Shown piece after piece: positions 9,030-16,445 of a stretch of 42,599 nucleotides of DNA; positions within the stretch are counted from its first letter, which is position 1, and each line of letters opens with the position of its first letter. The position numbers were made by a program, and so were the translations under genes. The DNA is from Rhizobacter sp. SG703 (GTDB lineage: Bacteria; Pseudomonadota; Gammaproteobacteria; Burkholderiales; Burkholderiaceae_C): NCBI RefSeq assembly GCF_012275445.1, contig NZ_JAAZQK010000002.1, forward strand, positions 614,006 through 656,604. The letters are read 5' to 3'. The notes beneath the pieces were generated by a model. That model saw only the letters and a program-made list of their open reading frames with translations. It had not been told where the DNA came from and did no database searches.

Positions 9030-10405
9030 GTGCAGCCGCCGCGGCGCGCCCGCCGCGGCTGCAGCGGCGCGTGCTGCTGGCGATGCTGAGCGTGATCGTG
9101 CTGCTGTTCCTCGTCTTCTTCGCCATCATCCTGTGGCAAGCGCTCAAGCGCGATTCGGGCGAGCTGGACCGCACGCTGCTGCGCAACGCGCAGAGCCTGG
9201 CCCGCACGCTGGAACGCATGCCCGACGACGCCAGCGCCAGCGCCGGCGTCACCGTCTTCCTGAACCTGCGGGCCGACGCCGCGGCCAACGACCCGAGCGG
9301 CGAGCCACGGCCGCTGCTGCTGGTGTCCCGCCGCGACGGCAGCCTGCGCCTGCCGCCGGCGCGGCCCGGCGACGCCGACCCGTTGCGCCTGCCCGAGGGG
9401 CTGTCGGACACCGTGCACCAGGGTGCCACGCTGCGCAGCTACACCGCCCGCAGCCCGCACTGGACCGTGACGCTGCTCGACGACGACGTGCGGCGCACGC
9501 GCTGGGCCGCACGCGAAGCCGGCGTCGAGCTGCTGGGCTACCTGGCGCTGACGCTGCCGGTCATCCTGCTGCCGGTGTGGCTGGCGCTGCGTGCCGCACT
9601 GGCGCCGCTGCAGAGCCTGTCGGACCAGGTGGCGGTGCGCGCTCCCGCCGACATGAGCCCCATCGTGCTGCCCAAGGGCTACCGCGAGCTGCTGCCGCTG
9701 CAGGCGGCGCTGAACCGGCTCTTCGAACGCATGGCCGCCACCTTCGCGCGGGAGAAGGCCTTCGTGCACGACGCGGCGCACGAGATGCGCACCCCGCTGG
9801 CCGTCATCGGCGCCCAGGCCCATGTGCTGCAGACCAGCGAGGGCCCGGCGCGCCACGAGGCCGCACGCCGCCTGCAGGCCGCGATGGAGCGCGCCTCGCA
9901 CCTGGCGCACCAGCTGCTTCGCCTGGCCCAGGCCGACGCGACGGCGCTCGCGCCACGCGAACCGGTGGACGTGATGAACCTCGCACGCGACACCCTGGCG
10001 GGCATGACCGAGCTGGCGACCGAACTCGGCAGCGAGCTGTCGCTGGGCGGCCCCGACAACGCCGTGCTCGCCACCGACCCGCGTGCGCTGCGCTCGATGC
10101 TGGGCAACCTGGTGGACAACGCGCTGCGCTACGGCGGGCGCGGCGTGCTGGTGGACGTGAGCATCGACGTGCAGCCCGCGCGCTGGCAACTGCGCGTGGT
10201 CGACGACGGCCCGGGCATTCCTGCCGCGCACCGCGAGCAGGTGTTCGAGCGCTTCTGGCGCGGCAGATCCCAGGACGAGCGCGGCGCGGGGCTGGGCCTG
10301 GCCATCGTGCGCGAAGCGGCGCGCTCGCTGGGCGGCGACGTCGATCTGCAGGTCGGCCCGGGCGGGCGCGGCTGCAGTTTCACCGTCGACCTCCCTCGAA
10401 CCTAG
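9026..10405 (+). CDS. Sensor histidine kinase of the QseC/EnvZ-like class
   Basis: The protein has 459 residues. Its GTG start (9026-9028) overlaps the TGA of the response regulator by three bases. Membrane helices lie at about 14-38 and 168-190, with a ~130-residue periplasmic sensor between them, followed by a short HAMP-like linker. The H-box is HDAAHEMRTPLAV with phospho-accepting H252. The ATPase domain shows the N box (NLVDNALRYG), G1 (DDGPGIP) and G2 (GAGLGLAIVREAA). It would sense an envelope signal and phosphorylate the regulator encoded at 8364. The signal is unknown; a nutrient imported by the following TonB receptor is plausible. Confidence 0.93.
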   Translation: MSAAAAARPPRLQRRVLLAMLSVIVLLFLVFFAIILWQALKRDSGELDRTLLRNAQSLARTLERMPDDASASAGVTVFLNLRADAAANDPSGEPRPLLLVSRRDGSLRLPPARPGDADPLRLPEGLSDTVHQGATLRSYTARSPHWTVTLLDDDVRRTRWAAREAGVELLGYLALTLPVILLPVWLALRAALAPLQSLSDQVAVRAPADMSPIVLPKGYRELLPLQAALNRLFERMAATFAREKAFVHDAAHEMRTPLAVIGAQAHVLQTSEGPARHEAARRLQAAMERASHLAHQLLRLAQADATALAPREPVDVMNLARDTLAGMTELATELGSELSLGGPDNAVLATDPRALRSMLGNLVDNALRYGGRGVLVDVSIDVQPARWQLRVVDDGPGIPAAHREQVFERFWRGRSQDERGAGLGLAIVREAARSLGGDVDLQVGPGGRGCSFTVDLPRT

Positions 10406-10477
10406 GGGCCCGCCTTCAGGAAGCACGAAGGTGATTGCGGCGAGCATCTCGCTCCTCGTCACTGCCCCGGTTGCTTC

Positions 10478-12484
10478 ATGCCACGCCTGCGCCCCCCACA
10501 CCGCCTCGCCTTCGGCGCCATCGCCCTGGCCTGCGTCCCCGCCGCCTGGGCGCAGGACGCTGCAGCACCTGCCGAGCCGATGCGCCTGGAGACCGTCGAG
10601 ATCCAGGGCAAGCGCGTGCGCAATGCCGCCGGCCAGCAGACACTGACGCGCGAGGAGCTGTCGCGCATGCCCGGCAGCAGCGGCGACCCGATGAAGGCCG
10701 CGATGGCCCTGCCCGGCGTGACCACCACCGACGACAGCAGCAGCGCCCCCGCCGTGCGAGGCGCACGGCCGCAGGACAACGCCTACTACGTCGACTTCCT
10801 GCCGGTGGGCTACCTGTTCCACCTGGGCGGCTTCGCCAGCACCTTCAGCCCCGACCTGATTCGCCGCTTCGACCTGGCCAGCGCCGCCTGGAGCCCCGAG
10901 TACGGCGACGTGGTGGGCGCGATATTTGACATCTCGCTGCGCAACCCGCGCAGCGACCGCCTCGGCGGCAAGCTCGACTTCAGCCTGCTGGGGGCCAGCG
11001 CGCTGGCCGAAGGGCCCGTCGGCGAGGGCTTGTCCTTCTTCCTCGCCGGCCGGCGCAGCTGGTTCGACCTGGCCGTCAGGACGGTGGACGACGAGAAGGA
11101 AGGCGTCAGCCTCACCGTGCCCGTGTACCACGACTCGCAGGGCCGGCTGCTGTGGGCGCTGACCCCCGGCCATCGCCTGCGCCTGGACTTCAGCACCGCA
11201 AACGACCGCATCGACTTCACGACGAAAGAAGGTTCCAGGGCGGTGCAGCGCGACCCGGCGCTGCTGGGAAACAGCAGCCTGCACCAGTCCTACAGCAGCT
11301 TCGCGCTCAGCTGGGAAGGCGACTTCGCCGAGTCCACCACCCACCAGCTCGCGCTGGGCCAGATGACGACGCGCGACGTCACGCGCATCGGCAGCGCGGG
11401 CTCCTACGACGCCGAGGTCGTCACCACCTACCTGCGCGAGCAGCTGCGCCTGGCCTGGACACCGGAACACGCCACGACGCTGGGCGGTGCGGTGAACAGC
11501 CGCCTCGTCGATCTCGAGCTGGACATCCAGGACCCGCGCTGTACCGAGTTCGACCCCAACTGCGACATCAGCTCCGCCGGCCGCGTGGTCTCGCTGCAGA
11601 AGACGCGCCAGAACCAGGCCGAGGCTTACGCCCATCACCGATGGCAGCTGTCGCCGCAGTGGACGGCCACCGGCGGCCTGCGCGCCAGCCGCGACTTCTA
11701 CCTGCGACAGACCTTCACCGAACCGCGCGTGGGACTGGAGTGGACCCTGCTGCCGCGCACCATGGTGTCGGTGGGCGTGGGCCGGCACCACCAGCCGCCG
11801 CCCATCGAGCAGGCGCTGCGCGACATCGGCAACCCCCAGCTCGCCCACCTGCGCAGCACGCAGCACGTGCTGGGCGTCACGCAGGCATTCGACGCGGGCT
11901 GGTCGGTGCGTGCCGAGGTCTACCGCAAGACCTTCACCGGCTATGCCGTCGACGACCCGGCGCTGAAGTACCGCAACGGCGGCAGCGGCACGGCCAGCGG
12001 CTTCGAGCTGCTGGTGAAGAAGGACGGCAGCGAGAAGCTGACCGGCTTCTTCTCGCTCAGCGTCTCGCAGGCGAAGCGCCGCAACGACCTGACCGGCGAG
12101 AGCTTCCGCTTCGACTACGACCAACCCGTCATCGCCACGCTGGTGGTCCAGTACAGGCAGTCGGACGCCTGGACCTGGGGCGCCAGGTGGAGCTACCACA
12201 CCGGCTCGCCGTACACGCCGGTGGTGGGCACGGGCGTGTACCCCGACGGGCGCACGAAGCCGGTCTACGGCGCCATCAATTCGCTGCGCGTGCCGGCCTA
12301 CCACCGGCTGGACCTGCGGCTGGACCGCAAGGTGTCGCCCCGCCTCACGCACTACGTCGAGCTGATCAACGCCTACAACCGAAAGAACGTCTCGGGCTAC
12401 AGCTACAGCCCCGACTACACGACCCGCGAAGACGCCTACCAGTTGCCGGTGCTGGTCTCTTTCGGGATCGAGTACGCGTTCTAG
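10478..12484 (+). CDS. TonB-dependent outer-membrane receptor
   Basis: The protein has 668 residues. A signal peptide ends at AWA (about residue 25) before QDAAAP. A plug domain follows (LETVEIQGKRV, PGVTTTDDSSSAPAVRG, DNAYYVDFLPVGY). The rest is a beta-barrel with alternating aromatic and polar residues that ends in the aromatic EYAF typical of outer-membrane proteins. Its size is in the usual range for TonB receptors without an N-terminal signalling domain. Two cysteines in DPRCTEFDPNC may form an extracellular-loop disulfide. It follows the kinase gene by 72 bases, so it may be co-transcribed with or controlled by the two-component pair. The substrate is not readable. Confidence 0.88.
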   Translation: MPRLRPPHRLAFGAIALACVPAAWAQDAAAPAEPMRLETVEIQGKRVRNAAGQQTLTREELSRMPGSSGDPMKAAMALPGVTTTDDSSSAPAVRGARPQDNAYYVDFLPVGYLFHLGGFASTFSPDLIRRFDLASAAWSPEYGDVVGAIFDISLRNPRSDRLGGKLDFSLLGASALAEGPVGEGLSFFLAGRRSWFDLAVRTVDDEKEGVSLTVPVYHDSQGRLLWALTPGHRLRLDFSTANDRIDFTTKEGSRAVQRDPALLGNSSLHQSYSSFALSWEGDFAESTTHQLALGQMTTRDVTRIGSAGSYDAEVVTTYLREQLRLAWTPEHATTLGGAVNSRLVDLELDIQDPRCTEFDPNCDISSAGRVVSLQKTRQNQAEAYAHHRWQLSPQWTATGGLRASRDFYLRQTFTEPRVGLEWTLLPRTMVSVGVGRHHQPPPIEQALRDIGNPQLAHLRSTQHVLGVTQAFDAGWSVRAEVYRKTFTGYAVDDPALKYRNGGSGTASGFELLVKKDGSEKLTGFFSLSVSQAKRRNDLTGESFRFDYDQPVIATLVVQYRQSDAWTWGARWSYHTGSPYTPVVGTGVYPDGRTKPVYGAINSLRVPAYHRLDLRLDRKVSPRLTHYVELINAYNRKNVSGYSYSPDYTTREDAYQLPVLVSFGIEYAF

Positions 12485-12543
12485 CTGTGGCGCCTCGCGC
12501 GGGGGTCGAAAGGCCGTCGTCGACAGCTACCTCGCGGTCGACT

Positions 12544-13563
12544 TCAGCCTGGCTCGGTCGCCGGCACGGCGATGCCCAGGGCCAACGCCGTGCTCAGGAA
12601 CCACAGGATCTCGAAGGCCGAGAGCCGGCCCGCCGCGGCCGCTTCGCCGACGCTCATGGCGCGCTGCGTCCACGCGGCCACCAGCCGCGGCGTGCTCGGG
12701 CGCGCGAGGGCCGCAGGCTCGGGCTGGCGTGTGAGCTGGTAGCGGCCATTGATGGTGCGGGGCGAGACGCCTTGGTCGATGAGCACGTGCGTCAGGCCCC
12801 ACAGCAGGGTCGACAGTCGCAAGGTGTGGGTCGCACCCGGCCACGACACGGCGTCGGGCGCGCGTTGCGGGTCGGCCAGGTGCAAGGGCCGCACGAGCAG
12901 CTCGGCCTGCGGCAATGAGCTCGCGATGTCGCCGGTGCGGAAGTCGACCACCAGGCCGTGCCCGTCCCCCACGCCGAACAGCGTTCGCCGGCGCTCGCCG
13001 GCGAGCAGTGCCCCGACCAGCAGGTCCCGCAATGCGTGCAGCGCCATGCGGGCATGCTCGCGCTGCACGGCGCCGCGCGCCAACTCGTACAACGCCGCGG
13101 CGGCTTCGAGCACATCGGTCATCTCGCCGACCCGCAGCGGCGAGGCCACCGACAGGCCGCGCGGCGACTCGGCCGGCGCCGCGCCGCGTGGCGTGAGCCG
13201 AACCAGCACCCGCGGTGGCGAGACGTACTGCGACCAGTCGTGCGGCACGAACAGCGTGGTGCAGGCGGTGGCATCTTCCACCCAGCGCAGGCGCAGGCCG
13301 GCCTGGCCGTCGAGCATGCGCGTCATCGAGACCAGCACGGCACGATCGCGCACATCGAGGCCCAGTGCGGCGATGTCGAGCGCACGCCCCGGCGGCGAGG
13401 CGCTCGCAGAGGTGGGACCGGCCGCAGTGGAGCCGGGGTGTTCGGACTGTTCTGGCATCGGGCGGGTCGCGTGCTCGCAGAGTGCACCGACGACCCAGTC
13501 TAGCGACTCGCCTGGTGTTCTGCGCTCAAGACCGTCGAAGTCGGCCCCAGGCATCGACGGCAC
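12544..13563 (-). CDS. Uncharacterised cytoplasmic protein downstream of a LysR gene
   Basis: The protein has 339 residues from a GTG start at 13563. That start is preferred because AGGTGA lies six bases upstream; ATG at 13554 also fits. The N-terminal ~60 residues look disordered (Ser, Pro and Ala rich). The middle contains FVPHDWSQYVSPPRVLVRL, and a helical region around 140-190 is rich in Ala, Leu and Arg. The C-terminus has a helix pair resembling a small winged-helix (WTQRAMSVGEAAAAG then LSAFEILWFLSTALALG). There is no signal peptide or clear membrane segment. It begins 7 bases after the LysR stop and may be co-transcribed. I do not recognise the family. Confidence 0.65.
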   Translation of the reverse strand: MPSMPGADFDGLERRTPGESLDWVVGALCEHATRPMPEQSEHPGSTAAGPTSASASPPGRALDIAALGLDVRDRAVLVSMTRMLDGQAGLRLRWVEDATACTTLFVPHDWSQYVSPPRVLVRLTPRGAAPAESPRGLSVASPLRVGEMTDVLEAAAALYELARGAVQREHARMALHALRDLLVGALLAGERRRTLFGVGDGHGLVVDFRTGDIASSLPQAELLVRPLHLADPQRAPDAVSWPGATHTLRLSTLLWGLTHVLIDQGVSPRTINGRYQLTRQPEPAALARPSTPRLVAAWTQRAMSVGEAAAAGRLSAFEILWFLSTALALGIAVPATEPG

Positions 13564-13569
13564 GCCGCA

Positions 13570-14472
13570 TCACCTGTCCCAAGGCGGCGTCTCGCCGCCG
13601 AATTGTTCGACGAGAAAGTCGACGAGCAGTCGCAGGGCCAAGGGCTGATGCTGGCGCGACAGGAAGATCGCGTGGATGCCCAGCGTCTCCGGTTCGAGTG
13701 CCGGCAGCACACGAACCAGCCGACGGCGCTTCAAGTCGTCGCCGACCAGGTAGGTCGGCAGAATGCCGATGCCCCCGCCGTCGAGCACCGCACGGCGCAG
13801 GACGCCGGTGTCGTTCGTCGACAGCCGGTCTGCGACCGGCAGCTCCACGAGTTGCTTGCGCTGCCGGAAGCGGAACTGCGCGGCCCCGACGATCGCATGC
13901 GTCAAGCACTGGTGCGATTGCAGCGCCTGCGCCGTCTGGGGCTCGCCGTGGAGTCGCAGATACGCGGGCGCGGCGCAGAGGACCGAGCGGCACAGCGCCA
14001 GGGGCCGCGCGATCATCGTGGGGTCGAGCGAGTTGGTGATGCGCACGGCGAGATCGATGCGTTCGGCGGCCAGGTCGACGCTGCTGTCCGCAACCACCAG
14101 CGAGATGACCACCTGCGGATGCTTCTGCTGGAACCGGACCAGCGCCGGGGCCAGCTGCGCCTCGGCGAACGATGGGGAACTGGTGATCCGCAGCCTGCCC
14201 GACGGCACGCGGCCGATCTCGCCGGCCTGGTGCTTGACGTCTTCTGCGAGGTCGAGGAGTTGGCGGCACCCGGGCAACGCCACCTGCCCTGCCTCGGTCA
14301 GGCTGATGCGCCGCGTGGTGCGATGCAGCAGTCGCGCGCCGAGCCAGGTCTCGAGGGCGGCGAGGTAGCGGCTGACCATCGCGGTCGACATGTCGAGGCG
14401 CTCGGCGGCCTGGGTCAGGCTGCCGTGCTCGACGACGGTGACGAAGACGCGGGTGGCGGCGAGACGGTCCAT
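13570..14472 (-). CDS. LysR-family transcriptional regulator
   Basis: The protein has 300 residues, the usual LysR length. The N-terminal winged helix-turn-helix shows MDRLAATRVFVTVVEHGS, LTQAAERLDMSTAMVSRYLA and LHRTTRRISLTEAG. The effector-binding domain follows from about residue 90 (GRLRITSSPSFAEAQLAPAL). This is the CrgA/DhcR-like subgroup common in Burkholderiales. It is divergent from the beta-lactamase-fold gene at 14584 across a 111-base spacer containing an inverted repeat, so it probably regulates that gene. The effector is unknown. Confidence 0.92.
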   Translation of the reverse strand: MDRLAATRVFVTVVEHGSLTQAAERLDMSTAMVSRYLAALETWLGARLLHRTTRRISLTEAGQVALPGCRQLLDLAEDVKHQAGEIGRVPSGRLRITSSPSFAEAQLAPALVRFQQKHPQVVISLVVADSSVDLAAERIDLAVRITNSLDPTMIARPLALCRSVLCAAPAYLRLHGEPQTAQALQSHQCLTHAIVGAAQFRFRQRKQLVELPVADRLSTNDTGVLRRAVLDGGGIGILPTYLVGDDLKRRRLVRVLPALEPETLGIHAIFLSRQHQPLALRLLVDFLVEQFGGETPPWDR

Positions 14473-14508
14473 GCGGATCTGGATTCAAACGAAACATGCA
14501 ACGGTCAT

Positions 14509-14550
14509 TCTATCGACGCACTGTTTATCAATTGAAGTGCAGCAAATAGA
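14509..14550. promoter_or_regulatory. Inverted repeat in the LysR / MBL-fold divergent promoter
   Basis: Nested arms TCTAT (14509-14513) with ATAGA (14546-14550) and GCACT (14518-14522) with AGTGC (14536-14540) lie around a TTTATCAATTGA centre. The surrounding sequence is AT-rich compared with its neighbours. Position and symmetry suit a LysR-type operator overlapping the promoter of the MBL-fold gene. Confidence 0.45.
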
Positions 14551-14583
14551 GTCATCTCCATCCCATCGACCCTGGAGATCCGA

Positions 14584-15474
14584 ATGCTCACCCGCTTCCA
14601 CTACGCCCGCCTGCTTCCGCTGTTCGCGCTCGGCGTCGTCGCCGCCGACGGCGCCGGCGCGCAGACCGCCGCCGCACCGCTGACCGTCAAGGTCTACAAC
14701 GCCGAGGCCAGCAGCTTCCACGTCAACGCCGTCGTCGTCAGCGGCCCCAGCGAGGCGATGGTCATCGACAGCGGGTTCACCCGCGCCGACGCGTTGCGCG
14801 TCGCCGCCAACGTGCTGGACAGCGGCAAGACGCTGAAGACGATCTTCATCAGCAACGCCGATCCGGACTTCTACTTCGGCGCCGAGACGCTGAAGGGGAT
14901 CTTTCCGCAGGCGCAGGTGCTGAGCACGCCGGCGGTGCGCGAGAAGATCCAGGCCAAGCTGGCAGGCAAGCTCGCGTTCTGGGGCCCGAAGATGGGCGCC
15001 AACGCGCCGACGCAGCCCATCGTGCCCGAGGCGATCGCCGGCACCACGCTGAGCGTGGACGGCCAGGCCATCGAGGTGCGCGGCACCACGGGCGAGCTGG
15101 CGCACCGTCCGTACGTGTGGATCCCGTCGATCAAGGCCATCGCCGGCAACATCGGCGTGTTCGGCAACCTGCACGTGTGGACCGCGGACACGCAGAAGGC
15201 CAGCGAACGCCAGGCGTGGCTCGCGCAGCTCGACGAGATGCAGGCGCTTCAGCCGACCCTCGTCGTGCCCGGTCACATGGCCGCCGGTACGAAGCTGGAC
15301 GCGAGCGCGATCACCTATACCCGCGACTACCTGAAGCGCTTCGAGGCCGAGCTGCCGAAGGCGGCGAACGCGGCCGAGCTGATCGCGACGATGCAGAAGT
15401 CGTATCCGAAAGCCGGCCTCGGGATGGCGCTGGACATCGGCGCGAAGGTCAACAAGGGCGAGATGAAATGGTGA
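14584..15474 (+). CDS. Secreted metallo-beta-lactamase-fold protein with altered metal-binding motif
   Basis: The protein has 296 residues; GGAG lies six bases before the ATG. A signal peptide runs to about GAGAQ (residue 27). The MBL fold is visible: AMVIDSGFTRADA (strand and loop with the conserved Asp), then IFISNADPDFYFGAETL and, further on, LVVPGHM. In active members the second motif is a T-H-x-H-x-D-H type. Here the aligned positions are S90-N91-A92-D93-P94-D95-F96, so three metal-ligand histidines are replaced and only D95 remains, while the distal GH is kept. It may use another metal arrangement or be non-hydrolytic. It is divergent from the LysR gene, which probably controls it, and the remnant at 15468 overlaps its stop. 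Confidence 0.8.
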   Translation: MLTRFHYARLLPLFALGVVAADGAGAQTAAAPLTVKVYNAEASSFHVNAVVVSGPSEAMVIDSGFTRADALRVAANVLDSGKTLKTIFISNADPDFYFGAETLKGIFPQAQVLSTPAVREKIQAKLAGKLAFWGPKMGANAPTQPIVPEAIAGTTLSVDGQAIEVRGTTGELAHRPYVWIPSIKAIAGNIGVFGNLHVWTADTQKASERQAWLAQLDEMQALQPTLVVPGHMAAGTKLDASAITYTRDYLKRFEAELPKAANAAELIATMQKSYPKAGLGMALDIGAKVNKGEMKW

Positions 15475-15743
15475 TCGTGCAGAAGTACGGCATCGGCTTC
15501 CCGTCGAGGCGGACAAGTACGCAGTGGCGACCGGCACCTCGGGCGCCTTCGTGCCGGCGGATTCGTCGACGATCCGCTTCGTGCTGCCGACGAACGATCC
15601 GTTCCTGACCTGGGCGCAGACCGGCGCGATCTTCAAGGCCGGCGGGCTTCAAGCCGCTGGACCAGTACAACACCAGCCCGCAGGACTTCCGGGCGTTCAT
15701 GCGCGACCGTGCCCGGGTCGAGCGGCTCGAGGGCCTGTTCTAG
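15468..15743 (+). pseudogene. Frameshifted gene remnant of unknown family
   Basis: A protein-like sequence is spread over two frames. MVIVQKYGIGFP (from ATG at 15468) is followed in another frame by VEADKYAVATGTSGAF (from 15503), which runs to about IFKAGG. The first frame resumes at 15648 with FKPLDQYNTSPQDF and ends at TAG 15741-15743. Together they would code about 91 residues. Frame changes near 15502 and 15647 prevent normal translation. No family is recognised. Either it is a decaying gene or the two indels are sequence errors in GC-rich DNA. Confidence 0.55.
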
Positions 15744-15793
15744 GGCTTCATCGGCCCCGTGCAGGGCATCTCCCCCTGAAGGACCGAATCGCC

Positions 15794-15895
15794 ATGACCA
15801 AGACTCGCAAGCTCACGCTGTCCCTGTGGATGGCGCTCGGCGCCGCAACGGTACCGAGCGCAGGCACCTTCCCACGCGCGCGACGCATCATTTGA
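15794..15895 (+). pseudogene. Orphan signal-peptide start, truncated secreted-protein gene
   Basis: An ATG with AAGGA nine bases upstream opens MTKTRKLTLSLWMALGAATV, a convincing signal peptide, but the frame stops 12 codons later (TGA 15893-15895) inside the end of the convergent NIPSNAP gene. The mature part appears to be missing, as if a deletion joined the 5' end of a secreted-protein gene to the NIPSNAP locus. Confidence 0.4.
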
Positions 15896-16214
15896 GCGGC
15901 GAGAACGAAGTCGGCGCCAGGAAGGAGTTGTCCATCCTGGCGACGATCGGCCCTGAACTCTCGCTGGCCTGCCGCACCTGGATCCATTCCGGGTCCGTCA
16001 CGAACTGGCCCCACTTCGTCTCCCGATCGGCCATGCTGTCCCACACCAGCATGTAGGTGAGCACATTGCTGTCGGGTCCGACCGCCGTGGTCCAGTACCC
16101 GAGCTGGCGGATGCCGTGCCGATTCCAGATGTCCACCGTGTGGTCGCGAAAGCGGGCCAGGACGTCGGGCAGGCGTCCCGGCATGGCGGTATAGATGCGA
16201 AGTTCGTAGATCAT
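15888..16214 (-). CDS. NIPSNAP-family protein
   Basis: The protein has 108 residues starting at MIYELRIYTAMPGRLPDVL (ATG at 16214). The upstream in-frame extension to 16307 lacks family resemblance and is left out. The ferredoxin-like NIPSNAP domain covers the whole length: RFRDHTVDIWNRHG, QLGYWTTAVG and LVWDSMADRETKW are the usual conserved blocks. Members are small dimeric alpha-beta barrel proteins of uncertain function, often next to catabolic genes. Its last bases overlap the remnant at 15794 on the other strand. Confidence 0.85.
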   Translation of the reverse strand: MIYELRIYTAMPGRLPDVLARFRDHTVDIWNRHGIRQLGYWTTAVGPDSNVLTYMLVWDSMADRETKWGQFVTDPEWIQVRQASESSGPIVARMDNSFLAPTSFSPLK

Positions 16215-16445
16215 CGGAGTGGTTGCATGGTTCGAAGTGAAAGGCCGGCACCTGCTGCGGCCCACCACCGGCGCAGGCCGGATCAACGTGGGCGAGTGGC
16301 TCTGCATCGTACTGCCCGATCGTCATCGTCGAACGTCCGTCGGCCGCGAGCGGAGGTTCGCCGGCTTTCAGCAATGCAGTCGGTGGCCACGCTTGCGCCG
16401 CACCGGAGCGCAGCGTGACGGGCACATGGATTGCCGCTGACGCCC

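Noticed and set aside
12482-12529. TAGCTGT/ACAGCTA inverted repeat after the TonB receptor gene
   Set aside because: Seven-base arms with a 34-base loop and no T-tract are not enough for a terminator call.
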